Below, piece by piece: positions 16,161 to 24,914 of a DNA stretch of 26,830 nt. Location: positions 1-26,830 of the forward strand of contig CAZMSD010000047.1 in the NCBI GenBank assembly GCA_964568855.1. The letters are read 5' to 3'. Under the pieces are notes generated by a model. The model did not search any database, was not told where the DNA came from, and saw only the letters and a list, made by a program, of their open reading frames with translations. A program made the position numbers and the translations under genes. This stretch comes from CAZMSD01 sp964568855. Lineage in GTDB: Bacteria > CAIWAD01. Numbering within the stretch: the stretch's first letter is position 1; the number at the start of each line of letters is the position of its first letter.

Positions 16161-16407
16161 GTGAAGGCCGCCCTGGACCTCCACTACCAGCCGCAGCGGG
16201 CGACGGCCGCCTGCCTGGTCTTCTGCGAAGCCCCTGTTCGTATCGGCCCTCGGTTGCCCGCTTGAAGAAGCCGCCCGGCACATCACCCGAATGCACGGAT
16301 CGCACAGGATCCCCACCTTGCTGAAGATAGTCGATCAATACTCGAAGGGAATCGAACCCGGTCCCTGGTACACGGGGAAGATGTCGACATCAAAGGAACC
16401 GCCATGA
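16161..16407 (+). pseudogene. nfi: Endonuclease V remnant with internal out-of-frame deletion
   Basis: GTG 16161, with GGAG upstream, opens a frame reading KAALDLHYQPQRATAACLVF. This is like the first 20 or so residues of endonuclease V (deoxyinosine 3' endonuclease), where the Asp of 'DvhY' is catalytic. That frame stops at 16263. From 16228, in another frame, the sequence reads KPLFVS, then CPLEEAARHI, then HRIPTLLKIVDQYSKG. This resembles the C-terminal part of the same family ('PLyVSpGHr...lE.A...v...gyRlPePtRlAd'). The roughly 190 residues between, with most of the active site, are missing. The C-terminal frame ends at TGA 16405-16407, overlapping the next start as ATGA, so the gene once preceded the zinc-ribbon gene directly. 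Both family matches are from memory. Confidence 0.65.
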
Positions 16408-16628
16408 ATTCACATTCCCTGCAGTCCCTCAACTACCGCTGCCCCAAGTGCGGCAACACCGATTGCGAGGTGGGCGAGATGCGCGCCGCCGGCGGCTTCT
16501 GGAGCAAGATCTTCGACGTCCAGGGCCAGCGCTATTCCACGGTGACCTGCAGCCGCTGCCGCTACACCGAGATGTTCAAGGCGGACAGCAGCATGCTGGG
16601 CAACATCTTCGACTTCTTCACGAATTGA
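16404..16628 (+). CDS. Small zinc-ribbon protein (DUF2082/COG3478-like)
   Basis: The product has 74 residues. CPKCGNTDC (13-21) and CSRCRYTEMFK (50-60) give two CxxC knuckles for one zinc ion. Between them lies FWSKIFDVQGQRYSTVTC, and the tail GNIFDFFTN follows. This pattern matches the family annotated as 'nucleic-acid-binding protein containing a Zn-ribbon' (PF09855). Nucleic-acid binding is a family label rather than a proven role. GGAACC precedes ATG 16404, which overlaps the stop of the endonuclease V remnant. Confidence 0.82.
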   Translation: MNSHSLQSLNYRCPKCGNTDCEVGEMRAAGGFWSKIFDVQGQRYSTVTCSRCRYTEMFKADSSMLGNIFDFFTN

Positions 16629-16776
16629 GCGGGACGGCTGTGCATGTAACGACGCGGGCCGCCTCGCTGAATCGAGAGTTGTAGCAGTGGCATACGACAA
16701 GAACCCGCAGCATGAAGCTCATGCCCAGCATCAGGAAAAGATATTCATAATCCTCGCTCTCTCGCTGTACCACAAC

Positions 16777-16803
16777 CGCACATCCCCTGTGCGAATCCGC
16801 ACA
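16777..16803 (+). promoter_or_regulatory. Upstream activator site, copy 1
   Basis: A perfect 6-bp inverted repeat, TGTGCGAATCCGCACA (16788-16803), is preceded by a further half-site CGCACA (16777-16782). The identical 16-mer occurs in copy 2 at 17552-17567. It lies 129 nt upstream of a sigma-54-type promoter, the usual place for an NtrC-like enhancer-binding activator. Confidence 0.65.
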
Positions 16804-16932
16804 GCCGGTCGCTGACCCGCACCTGTCCAGCCCGCCGGCGCCTGAGTAGGTTCCAATACAATTTCCACAATAACAAGACTATACGCTAAGTCGGGTTCCA
16901 TTCCCCGGTACACTTGTCGCCGTCCCTCGTCC

Positions 16933-16948
16933 TGGCACGCTTCTGGCA
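16933..16948 (+). promoter_or_regulatory. Sigma-54-type promoter, copy 1
   Basis: TGGCACG-N4-TGGCA fits the -24/-12 consensus TGGCACG-N4-TTGCA with one mismatch. GG at -24 and GC at -12 have the required 10-nt gap between them. The predicted transcript starts near 16959, with the coding start at 17012. Confidence 0.65.
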
Positions 16949-17011
16949 ATACACGGTTCAGCTGGATGGAAGACAGTGGACGGGAAACGGTCAAGCACGG
17001 GAGAGGGAACC

Positions 17012-17608
17012 ATGAACAAGCTGCTCTTGCTGCTGGCATGGCTGACGGCTTCCCAACCGGGCGCGCTGGCGGCCCCGGCCGGAACGGCTCTCCCGGAGGC
17101 CGAGTTCAAGGCGCTCCCCCGGACCACCGGCGCAATCCACTCGCAGAGTGAAAAGGAGACCACGGCCTGCCGCGACGAGGCGGCCGTCGAACTCGCCGCG
17201 GCGTTATCGCTGCCCGACTTCCAGCCGGGATCGAAGACCGGGATCCTGCACCGGCTCGGGCGCCTCTACATGGTCCTGATCGTCAGCAGCATCGGCGGCA
17301 TGATGCTCGGCAAGACCTTCGAACTGTTCGGCGGGCGGCGTCTCGAGCGCAGGCCGGCCGCGGACGTCATCCCGATCGCGGATCTGAAGCCGGAGTGCTC
17401 CACAGCCATACCAGGGACCTCATTCGCTCCGGTCCCGATTTCTTCCAGGTCCGCCGCCGGAAGCCCGTCCGGCGCGCGGTGGCCCTCGGCTGCAAGACCC
17501 TGCAGCGTATGCGGGAGAATTGTTCACTGTATCAGAATCGCACACTTCGCCTGTGCGAATCCGCACACTCTTCCAATTGACTCAGGAACCCAGTCTCTGC
17601 GCGCCTGA
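17012..17608 (+). pseudogene. Decayed, truncated paralogue of the giant C39-like protein
   Basis: ATG 17012 follows GGGAGAGGGAACC. A signal peptide (MNKLLLLLAWLTASQPGALA) leads to LPEAEFKALPRTTGAIHSQ, then about 15 residues later AAVEL. The giant protein at 17775 has, after its own signal peptide, VPEADVKELPYPTGAFVSQ and then AAELW. The N-termini are thus homologous. After about residue 70 the likeness ends, and what follows (a short hydrophobic stretch, then a Pro/Ser/Arg-rich tail of poor coding character) is not recognised. The frame's last 70 nt overlap the activator site of the next gene. I infer a deletion or frameshift that left the promoter, signal peptide and first residues. A small secreted protein of unknown use remains possible. 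Confidence 0.5.
17539..17567 (+). promoter_or_regulatory. Upstream activator site, copy 2
   Basis: TGTGCGAATCCGCACA (17552-17567) is identical to copy 1 and is again preceded by CGCACA (17539-17544). Here the spacer between the extra half-site and the palindrome is 7 nt instead of 5. It lies 128 nt upstream of the second sigma-54-type promoter. Confidence 0.65.
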
Positions 17609-17695
17609 AAAACCAACTCTTCCAACTTCCACAATTATAAGTCCATGAACTCCCTGTCTAGCCCGATCCGCGCACCGCGGGCCTGGTGATTTTCC

Positions 17696-17711
17696 TGGCA
17701 CGCTTCTGGCA
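17696..17711 (+). promoter_or_regulatory. Sigma-54-type promoter, copy 2
   Basis: TGGCACG-N4-TGGCA is identical to copy 1, and so are the four spacer bases and the following ATACA. The predicted transcript starts near 17722, 53 nt before the ATG at 17775. Expression of the giant protein would then need an enhancer-binding activator and ATP hydrolysis, giving tight on/off control. Confidence 0.65.
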
Positions 17712-17774
17712 ATACATGCTTCCGCTGAAAGGGATGAGATCGACATGAAATAGACAAGCACAGGAGAGTGAACG

Positions 17775-20700
17775 ATGGAAACGCTGCTGCAATCTCTCAT
17801 GCGGCTGACAACCAACCGACAGGGTCCGGCTCCGGGCCGGGGCCCGGACAAGGCAAAGGCCCTGGTTCTGGGTCTGCTGCTGGTCCTCTGCCCGGCCGCC
17901 GCCCTGGCCGGGGTGACCGTCCCGGAAGCAGACGTCAAGGAACTCCCCTACCCCACCGGCGCTTTCGTTTCGCAACTCGACATGCGGACGGTGGCCGACA
18001 ACCGGGCCGCCGAGCTGTGGGGCGAGGTCTCCCCGGACGAAGTGATTCCCTACTACTCAGCCGATGATCGACTGATCGCCTGCCGCTTCAACTACGCCAT
18101 CGGCCGACCTTTTCCGGACCGGGAAGCTCTGATTGCCGAGTGCGGTGCCGCATACGCCGACGGTAATCGCGGCGGCCAGTGGGGAGATCTCGAATACGGC
18201 AGCATGCTGGTGAGCGCCCGCCGCGACATGGCGCCGGTCTTGCAGCGAATCCAGGCCCTTTCGCCTGAGTACGGCCTCGGCTACAAGATCGAGGAGCTGG
18301 CCCGGGCCGTGCTGGGTCCGGAGTACACGCTGGAGCGGATCTACCTGCTCAACCTAGTCGACATCTGGTACAAGATGGCAGCCGGTGACAAAGCGGTGTA
18401 CCTGAGGCCCCTCCCGCCCGCGAAAACCTTCACCGAAGCAGAATTTCGTGCGCTGGTCGACTCCCGTCGCTCTTTCTTCTGCGGGGTGGGTGATTTCGAG
18501 AACGAGTGGCGCGACTACCTGAGCGGCGAGTCACGGAACGACCGCACCGAGGTCTACATCGACCACCACGATCTGATGCCCTTCGTACAGTGGTCCTACG
18601 GTTGTTCCCCCTGTTCCGGTTCCATGCTTTTCACCTGGTGGGATCACGCCAGCGAATACTACGTCGAGCGTCTTGGCAAGCTGACCGACTACTACTTCAA
18701 GCGCTGGGACGACATCGAGGAGCACTTGGATTATCATGTACCCAACAGCAACCGCGAGTTGAAGATCGCCATGGACACGGACAGCGAAGGCAGTACCTGG
18801 GTCTGGGATATTGACGACGGCATGGAAGATGTGGGTAGTGACAACGGCTACGGAGTCGATTCGGAAACCCTCTACTACCACGACTGGCCCTGGTTCTGGG
18901 ACTACCTGCGCAGCGAAATCGACGACGGCATCCCCATCCTTTCCGGCATCGACGGCCATACGATGGTCGGCGTGGCCTACAACAACTCCACCTACGAGTA
19001 CGGCAACAACGATCCCAACCACGGCGTAGTCAATTGGCTGAACAGGTCAACCCTCTATTGTCTGCATCCGGTCCATCCGTATGACGGCTGGGGCGGTACC
19101 ATCGAGCTGACCGCGCCACAGGGCGACCAGTGCTGGAACAGCGACTGCGGCTCGGGCGAAGAGTACTCCAACGGGGATGTCTGCGCCGTCACCTGGGCGG
19201 GCTACCTAAACGAGCCAGGAACGCACGCCAGGATCAGCTATTCCCTGGAGGGCGGCCAGCCTTACAGCTGGCAGGAAATCGTCAGTTACACGGAAAACGA
19301 CGGCTCCTATGACTGGGTGATCCCGGAGGGCATCTCATCGAATAATTGCCGCATCAAGGTGATGATATACGATCAGGGCAGCACCCTGCATTGCGCCGAC
19401 GGAAGCTGGGGCAACTTCAAGATCCTGCCAGGAGCCGGGCTGCCTGAGCTGCAGGACGACCTGTACAAAATAGCCTATACGAATCCCGACTTCTTCAAAT
19501 TCCACCATGACGAGTCAAGCTGGTGCGCCGTTGGCATCCGCAGCGAGATCCTGGAGGGGATCTGGGACATCGCGCTGTATAACGACACCACCTTCGTCAA
19601 CCTGCTGACCGAGTCCACGGGTTTCTTCGACGTCAACTACGTGGTGCTGGACGGCAACCAACTCGCAGGCATCCCCCACGGCATCCGAGTGGAAAACGGC
19701 GACGGCGACACCAACGCCCAGGTGGAATACGAGGGCGGAACCGAGACCTTGAGTCCCGGCGTCTCGGAGACCTTGACCTGGCCGGGGGGCGACGTGGTCG
19801 AGATCTGGGACGTGGACCTGACGCCGGGCGACTGGATCTTCGACCTTGATTACCTAAGCGGCACCGCCGACCTGGACATCTCGCTGTTCTACTTTCCGGA
19901 TCCGCCCTACTACGGCAAGCGGATCGATCACTTCCAGAACGCCTTCTCCACTAACTACGGGACCGGCGTTGACGAGACCTTCTCCTGCATCGCCTACGAG
20001 GCGGGCACCTACGGTTTCTGCGTCCAGGCCCGGGACGGCGGGGAGGCGGAATTCAAAATCAGCATCAATCCGCCCGGAACCTGGAAGGGAACAGTCTCCA
20101 GCGACTGGCACGATCCGGACAACTGGACCGGTTACGTGGTGCCTGATGCCGATACGGATGTCGTCATTCCGGCCGGCCGGCCCAGCGATCCGACCATCAA
20201 CGGCAGCAGCGCCTGGTGCCGTTCGCTGGAAATTGAATACGGTGCCACCCTTTACAGCTGGCAGGACATCAACGCCAACTACGGTCTCACTTGCGCGGGG
20301 ACCCTGGTCATGATGTCGGAGTTCAGCGAGCTCGACGTGAGCTCCGGCCACGTCCACTGGCAGAGCGGCGCCTACTTCGATGCCGCCGCCAGCACCATGA
20401 CCCGCGTCGGCGGAAACTGGACCGTGGACAGCGGCACCGATATCAGCCCCACTCTCGGTACGGTCATCTTCGACGGTTACGAAGCCGGCAGCATCAAGAA
20501 TCATGACATCAGCACCAGCTTTTACAACCTCGAGAACTCCAAGAACCAGTCCGGCGCGCTCTACTTCAGCACCTACTGCACGGAAGACTTCACCATCGAC
20601 GGTGACCTGATCCTGCACAACGACGCCATGCTGGAAGGGGACTCCCCGCATCGAGTCACCCTGAAGGGCGGCATCTACAACCTGAGCGGATCCTACTTCC

Positions 20701-23700
20701 ACTTCAGCAGCGGTGAATTCAGGTTCCTCTATTCCGACTGCAATCTGGATCCGAACGCCGGAGATTACTTCAACCACCTCATACTCAATAACAGCAACGT
20801 CGACATGCAGGCCGATCTCACGGTCCAGGGCGATCTGACTACCGAATACACCAGCACCCTGGACATCTGGTCCTTCGACATGTACCTGGAGGGCGACTGG
20901 AGCAACAGCGCGGGCTCGGGCGTGATGCCGGCCACCAGCAACGGCGCCGTGATACTCAACGGCGAGGACGATCAGACCTTCTACGGCGATTTCGATCTCC
21001 CCACGCTGCGACTGGTAAAGCCGGGCGGACATTTCCATTGTCCTGCAGGCGGCCAGATAACCTGCAACAGCTACGACTGGCAGAACGGCACCCTCGAAGT
21101 CAACGGCGGCACCTTCAATGCCGAGGACATTGCCATGTCCTACATCCAGGGTAATTACATCCTGAGCAGTGGTTTCCTCACCCTGCATCAGGATGGCAGC
21201 AACTGGGTGGATCTCGCGGGCAACATCACCATCAGCGACGGGACGATGGAAATCCACGGCGGATACTCCATCGACAGCTACTGGCCCTACACACAGGACG
21301 CTTCCCTGACCATGAGCGGCGGGGTACTCGATATCGTGGACAACGGGATCTTTGTCTACAGCACCACCCATACCTTCACCGACAACATTACCGGCGGCAC
21401 CATCCGCACCTCCGGTAACTTCAGGGGGGACCGCACCGATTTCAATCCGGGCGGCGGCACCATCGAACTCTACGGAAGCGGGGACGCCGATCTCAGTCAC
21501 GGCATCGGCAGCAGCTTCCACGACGTGACCATCAACAAGGCGGGAGGGGCGCGGGCCGCTTCGCCGCTGGAGGAGACCGGGAAGATCGCCGCGACACGGG
21601 ACAAGGGAGAGGTCGCGCTGCGCTACTGGCACGACGGCGGCAGCTACAGTGTTTCCCGCACGCAGGCCGTCACGGTGAACAGCACCCTCGATCTCGACGG
21701 CGAGCTGCTGGTGCAGGCGGGCACTTTAGAGACCAACGGCGAGATCATCGACATGGACGGCGACCTCGACGTCTACGGCGGCGTGGAGATGACGGATTTC
21801 ACCGGTTACCTGCGCACCGGAGGCAACATCTACTGGCGTGAGACCTCGACCGCCGTCATCGATGACGGGGAGATCCACTGCGGCAATCACTGGTACTTCT
21901 ACAACGGCTGCGATGTCCAGCTGGAGTCCAACAACACCGTCTACATGGAAGGCGGCAGTCACTCCTACGTGTTGTGTTACGAACCGACCGGCAGCTTCAA
22001 CAGGCTGATCGTCGACAAGAGCGCCGGCGAGGCCCGCTTCCACTACAGCAGTTCAGACACCGTGCGTGTGACCACTTTGCTGGAGGTCAAAGAGAACAAC
22101 GCTCTCAGTGTGGGGGATTGCGACCTCCTGGTAACAGGGGAAGTGTCCCTGCCGGCAAGCGCCATCATGACGATCGGCGACGCTGGTTCGATCACCGTGA
22201 ACGACCTGGAGATCGACGGAACACTGGCGGTGGACAACGGCAGCGCGCTCGTACACGGGGATTTCATCCTGGACGTGGACGGCATCCTGAACCTGAGCGA
22301 CGGCCAGGTAGTCTGCGACCGCGCCTACACCGGCAACTTCCAGAGCATCGCCGGGGCTCTGTACATGAGCGACGGTCTCTTCGAGGTCAGCAACGACGGG
22401 CTGCAGTTCGGCGCCGACAACGGCGGCATCATCTCCGGCGGCACGATCCGCCTGGGCTGGGGATTGCGCGCGATCTACGCCGACGCGCTGCAGCCGACCG
22501 GCGGTGTGGTCGAGTTCCGGGGTGGAGGCTATCCCGCCATCGAGTGCAACGCCGGCAACTACCTGCATGATCTGACCGTCGACAAGAGTTCCGGCGCGGC
22601 ATCTCTTGGCGCCACTCTGACCGTGGAAGGAGACCTGCACATCGCCGGCCGCACCACCGACCTCAGCGGCAACGATCTGATCGTGGAAGGAAACGTGACC
22701 ATCGAGAACGGGGCAATCCTCGATTCCGACAGCCGGAGCATTTCGGTCGGCGGCGACTGGATCAACAACCGGGGGGATCTCGGTTTCACCGAAGAAACCG
22801 GTACGGTCACTTTCACCACTTACGAACCGGCCGATCTCAGCGGTGAGACATTCTACGACCTGAACATCGACAAGCCGCTCTACACGGGCTACTTCCTGAC
22901 CCTGCTCGCCGACCAGACGGTCAACGTGTTACACGATCTCTACGTCATGGACGGCACGGTGCTGCTCACCGACAACGCGACGCTGAACGTGGACAACGAC
23001 CTGGTGATCGAGTGGGATGCCGGTCTCAACGCGCACGACAACTACACCGGCATCTCCATTTCCTGCGGCGGCAACTGGATCAACTACAACACCGGCTACG
23101 ACGACTACGCGGGTTTCAAGCCGGGATCCTCCACCGTCACTTTCGACGGCAGCGGCAACCAGTACCTGCTGGCCAGCGCCGCCGTCGAGGAATTCCACAA
23201 CCTGGTGGTGCATGTCACGGGCTACTCCTTCATGCCGGACAGCGATCTGCTGGTCGGCGGCGACTGCTCGATCACACGAGGAAGCTGGTGGCGGCTGGTG
23301 GAAGGATTGCATCACACCTTCGAAGGGGATTTTTTCATCGACGTGGACTGCGACTGGGAGGACGACAGCGCCGGCATCACTCTCGGCGGCACTGGCGACC
23401 AGAGTATCACGCTGGACGGCGCTTACGGCTTCAACGGCATCACGGTGGACAAGTCGGCCGCCAGGGCCGGCGACGCGATCGTACCGGGCTCCCCAGGCAA
23501 GGAATCGCGGGAGGAGTCCCCGGTCGCGGGCGCCTCGCGGGACGGCGACGTGACACAGGAACCGGACGGCGACCGGGACGCCTGCCGCAGCCAGACGGTC
23601 ACCCTGCAGAGCGACCTGTATCACGGAGGCGCCGGCGGCCTGACCGTCGAAACCGGCGAGCTGCTGCTCAACGGTCACGCGCTGGTCTACACCGGGTCCG

Positions 23701-24851
23701 CCGATCTGCTGGTGCAGGCGGGCGGACGGATATCCGGTGATCCCGAGAGCAGTCTCCTGCTGGGCGACGGCGTTGTGATGCGGGTCTACGGCGTGCTGGA
23801 GATGCTGGGCAGCGCCGGGCACGAGGCCCTGGTCAGCCACTATTTCTCGGGCAGTTACTCGCTGATCATCTCCTCCGGCGGCACCCTGAGCGCGGAATGG
23901 ACCATCTTCGAGTACATGGGCGCGGGCGGGATCAGCGTCACCACCAGCGGCCTGATCGATCCCTTCCACACCTTGCATAACTGCACTTTCCGGGAAGGCG
24001 CTCCCGGCGCCTGGCTGATGCGGATGGACTGCGACCAGGACCTCACCGTGCAGAGTGCGCACTTTCCCGAGAACACCTGGGGCGGCGGCTACAACATGCT
24101 CAAGGCCTTTGAGCCCTCGCCAGGCAACGAGATCAACTTCGCCAACGCCACCGGACCCTTCGCCGGGGAAGACTTCGACTACGACGCCTACGACGCGATA
24201 ACCTGGAACAGCGCCATCGACATCGTGGTCACCGGCACCGAGTGGCTGGATCCCGCGCCCATGGTGGGGGATTCGGCAAGGCTCTACATCACGATGAGCA
24301 ACCCGGAACCGGTGGACAGCGGCCCCTTCGAGATCGGCATCTACTACGACCAGCCCGGCGAGCCCGATTACGGTGATACGCCCGACCAGATCTACCAGAT
24401 GTACAACCTGGCCGGCGGCGCCGGAACCGGCTTTGTCATCTGGATAACCAACGAGGTTGCCGGGGACTGGACCACCTGGATCCTGGCGAATTGGGACGAG
24501 GAGGTGATCGAGACCGACTACGGCAACAACGTGGGCGGCCCGGCGCCGATCAGCTGGATCGGTCTCGATCCGCCGCCGGTGGACGACCTGACGATCACAT
24601 ACAACGCGGCGGTCGGCTCGGTCGTCCTGACCTGGACCTATCCCGAATGGTTCAGCTGGTTCAACATCTACCGGGACACCGATCCCTGGTTCACGCCCGG
24701 ACCGGGCAACCTGATCTACCAGGCGCCCGCTTCCAACTACGCCGAACTGGTCACGGCGCCGATGTACTTCTACAAGGTGACGGCGGTCCAGGAGCCGGCG
24801 GTAATGACACCGCCGGCGGGCGTCGAGCCCGGGATTCGGATATTACGGTAG
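17775..24851 (+). CDS. Giant secreted protein: C39-like peptidase, beta-strand repeat array, CARDB and Fn3-like domains
   Basis: The product has 2358 residues. AGGAGAG precedes ATG 17775. The signal peptide has a long n-region and the core ALVLGLLLVLCPAAALA (about 30-46). A region of unknown function (47-265) precedes a papain-fold domain: YGCSPCSGSM with Cys277 as the probable nucleophile, GHTMVGVAYN with His395, and an Asn/Asp-rich segment just after. This resembles C39-like secreted peptidases ('YGCSPTsgAM'). Residues about 560-775 are beta-rich and PPC-like. From GTWKGTVSSDWHDPDNW (starting about 772) to about 1960, repeats of beta strands form a probable long rod. A CARDB-like domain (about 2150-2255) and an Fn3-like domain (about 2265-2345) end it. 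No sorting domain is seen. It is probably an exported, surface-attached or released protein; substrate unknown. Confidence 0.72.
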   Translation: METLLQSLMRLTTNRQGPAPGRGPDKAKALVLGLLLVLCPAAALAGVTVPEADVKELPYPTGAFVSQLDMRTVADNRAAELWGEVSPDEVIPYYSADDRLIACRFNYAIGRPFPDREALIAECGAAYADGNRGGQWGDLEYGSMLVSARRDMAPVLQRIQALSPEYGLGYKIEELARAVLGPEYTLERIYLLNLVDIWYKMAAGDKAVYLRPLPPAKTFTEAEFRALVDSRRSFFCGVGDFENEWRDYLSGESRNDRTEVYIDHHDLMPFVQWSYGCSPCSGSMLFTWWDHASEYYVERLGKLTDYYFKRWDDIEEHLDYHVPNSNRELKIAMDTDSEGSTWVWDIDDGMEDVGSDNGYGVDSETLYYHDWPWFWDYLRSEIDDGIPILSGIDGHTMVGVAYNNSTYEYGNNDPNHGVVNWLNRSTLYCLHPVHPYDGWGGTIELTAPQGDQCWNSDCGSGEEYSNGDVCAVTWAGYLNEPGTHARISYSLEGGQPYSWQEIVSYTENDGSYDWVIPEGISSNNCRIKVMIYDQGSTLHCADGSWGNFKILPGAGLPELQDDLYKIAYTNPDFFKFHHDESSWCAVGIRSEILEGIWDIALYNDTTFVNLLTESTGFFDVNYVVLDGNQLAGIPHGIRVENGDGDTNAQVEYEGGTETLSPGVSETLTWPGGDVVEIWDVDLTPGDWIFDLDYLSGTADLDISLFYFPDPPYYGKRIDHFQNAFSTNYGTGVDETFSCIAYEAGTYGFCVQARDGGEAEFKISINPPGTWKGTVSSDWHDPDNWTGYVVPDADTDVVIPAGRPSDPTINGSSAWCRSLEIEYGATLYSWQDINANYGLTCAGTLVMMSEFSELDVSSGHVHWQSGAYFDAAASTMTRVGGNWTVDSGTDISPTLGTVIFDGYEAGSIKNHDISTSFYNLENSKNQSGALYFSTYCTEDFTIDGDLILHNDAMLEGDSPHRVTLKGGIYNLSGSYFHFSSGEFRFLYSDCNLDPNAGDYFNHLILNNSNVDMQADLTVQGDLTTEYTSTLDIWSFDMYLEGDWSNSAGSGVMPATSNGAVILNGEDDQTFYGDFDLPTLRLVKPGGHFHCPAGGQITCNSYDWQNGTLEVNGGTFNAEDIAMSYIQGNYILSSGFLTLHQDGSNWVDLAGNITISDGTMEIHGGYSIDSYWPYTQDASLTMSGGVLDIVDNGIFVYSTTHTFTDNITGGTIRTSGNFRGDRTDFNPGGGTIELYGSGDADLSHGIGSSFHDVTINKAGGARAASPLEETGKIAATRDKGEVALRYWHDGGSYSVSRTQAVTVNSTLDLDGELLVQAGTLETNGEIIDMDGDLDVYGGVEMTDFTGYLRTGGNIYWRETSTAVIDDGEIHCGNHWYFYNGCDVQLESNNTVYMEGGSHSYVLCYEPTGSFNRLIVDKSAGEARFHYSSSDTVRVTTLLEVKENNALSVGDCDLLVTGEVSLPASAIMTIGDAGSITVNDLEIDGTLAVDNGSALVHGDFILDVDGILNLSDGQVVCDRAYTGNFQSIAGALYMSDGLFEVSNDGLQFGADNGGIISGGTIRLGWGLRAIYADALQPTGGVVEFRGGGYPAIECNAGNYLHDLTVDKSSGAASLGATLTVEGDLHIAGRTTDLSGNDLIVEGNVTIENGAILDSDSRSISVGGDWINNRGDLGFTEETGTVTFTTYEPADLSGETFYDLNIDKPLYTGYFLTLLADQTVNVLHDLYVMDGTVLLTDNATLNVDNDLVIEWDAGLNAHDNYTGISISCGGNWINYNTGYDDYAGFKPGSSTVTFDGSGNQYLLASAAVEEFHNLVVHVTGYSFMPDSDLLVGGDCSITRGSWWRLVEGLHHTFEGDFFIDVDCDWEDDSAGITLGGTGDQSITLDGAYGFNGITVDKSAARAGDAIVPGSPGKESREESPVAGASRDGDVTQEPDGDRDACRSQTVTLQSDLYHGGAGGLTVETGELLLNGHALVYTGSADLLVQAGGRISGDPESSLLLGDGVVMRVYGVLEMLGSAGHEALVSHYFSGSYSLIISSGGTLSAEWTIFEYMGAGGISVTTSGLIDPFHTLHNCTFREGAPGAWLMRMDCDQDLTVQSAHFPENTWGGGYNMLKAFEPSPGNEINFANATGPFAGEDFDYDAYDAITWNSAIDIVVTGTEWLDPAPMVGDSARLYITMSNPEPVDSGPFEIGIYYDQPGEPDYGDTPDQIYQMYNLAGGAGTGFVIWITNEVAGDWTTWILANWDEEVIETDYGNNVGGPAPISWIGLDPPPVDDLTITYNAAVGSVVLTWTYPEWFSWFNIYRDTDPWFTPGPGNLIYQAPASNYAELVTAPMYFYKVTAVQEPAVMTPPAGVEPGIRILR
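20080..23650 (+). repeat. Array of about nine beta-strand repeats within the giant protein
   Basis: A recurring protein motif has the form G-T/A-V-x-F/L-x-G, then 5-14 variable residues, then F-x-[DNR]-L-x-[VI]-x-K. Clear examples are FHDVTINK (near 21516), FNRLIVDK (21996), LHDLTVDK (22560), FYDLNIDK (22851), FHNLVVH (23191) and FNGITVDK (23430); weaker ones lie near 20520, 20770 and 21005. Spacing varies from about 235 to 565 nt, so these are diverged protein repeats rather than DNA-level copies. The type is common in large FCB-group surface proteins called 'beta strand repeat-containing'. Confidence 0.7.
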
Positions 24852-24914
24852 ATTTGCAGGCAGCCCGATCGACCGGGAATCACATCGTCTGTGAAGCATC
24901 GCAGGTAGTGCCAA

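Larger units (their letters stand above)
16777..17011 (+). repeat. Duplicated control region, copy 1 (partner 17539-17774)
   Basis: Four elements recur in the same order here and at 17539-17774: TGTGCGAATCCGCACA, TTCCACAAT, TGGCACGCTTCTGGCAATAC and a leader of the form CAAGCAC-GGAGAG-GAAC before the start codon. Distances from the first element to the second are 75 and 75 nt, and from the second to the third 70 and 69 nt. The bases between have diverged, so selection or a not very recent duplication kept the elements. Confidence 0.75.
17539..17774 (+). repeat. Duplicated control region, copy 2 (partner 16777-17011)
   Basis: This copy has the same four elements as copy 1: activator palindrome, TTCCACAAT (17627-17635), sigma-54-type promoter, and the leader before ATG. 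It directly precedes the giant secreted protein and is the copy attached to an intact gene. Confidence 0.75.

Noticed and set aside
16340..16372. Minus-strand GGGTTCGATTCCC, like the T arm of a tRNA
   Set aside because: Only three of five stem pairs form, and no acceptor stem, anticodon arm or CCA surrounds it. The plus strand reads as the C-terminal part of the endonuclease V remnant.
19854..21632. 592-codon minus-strand frame opposite the giant gene
   Set aside because: Antisense to a recognisable repeat region; its regularity mirrors the repeats on the other strand and it has no ribosome site or family motif.
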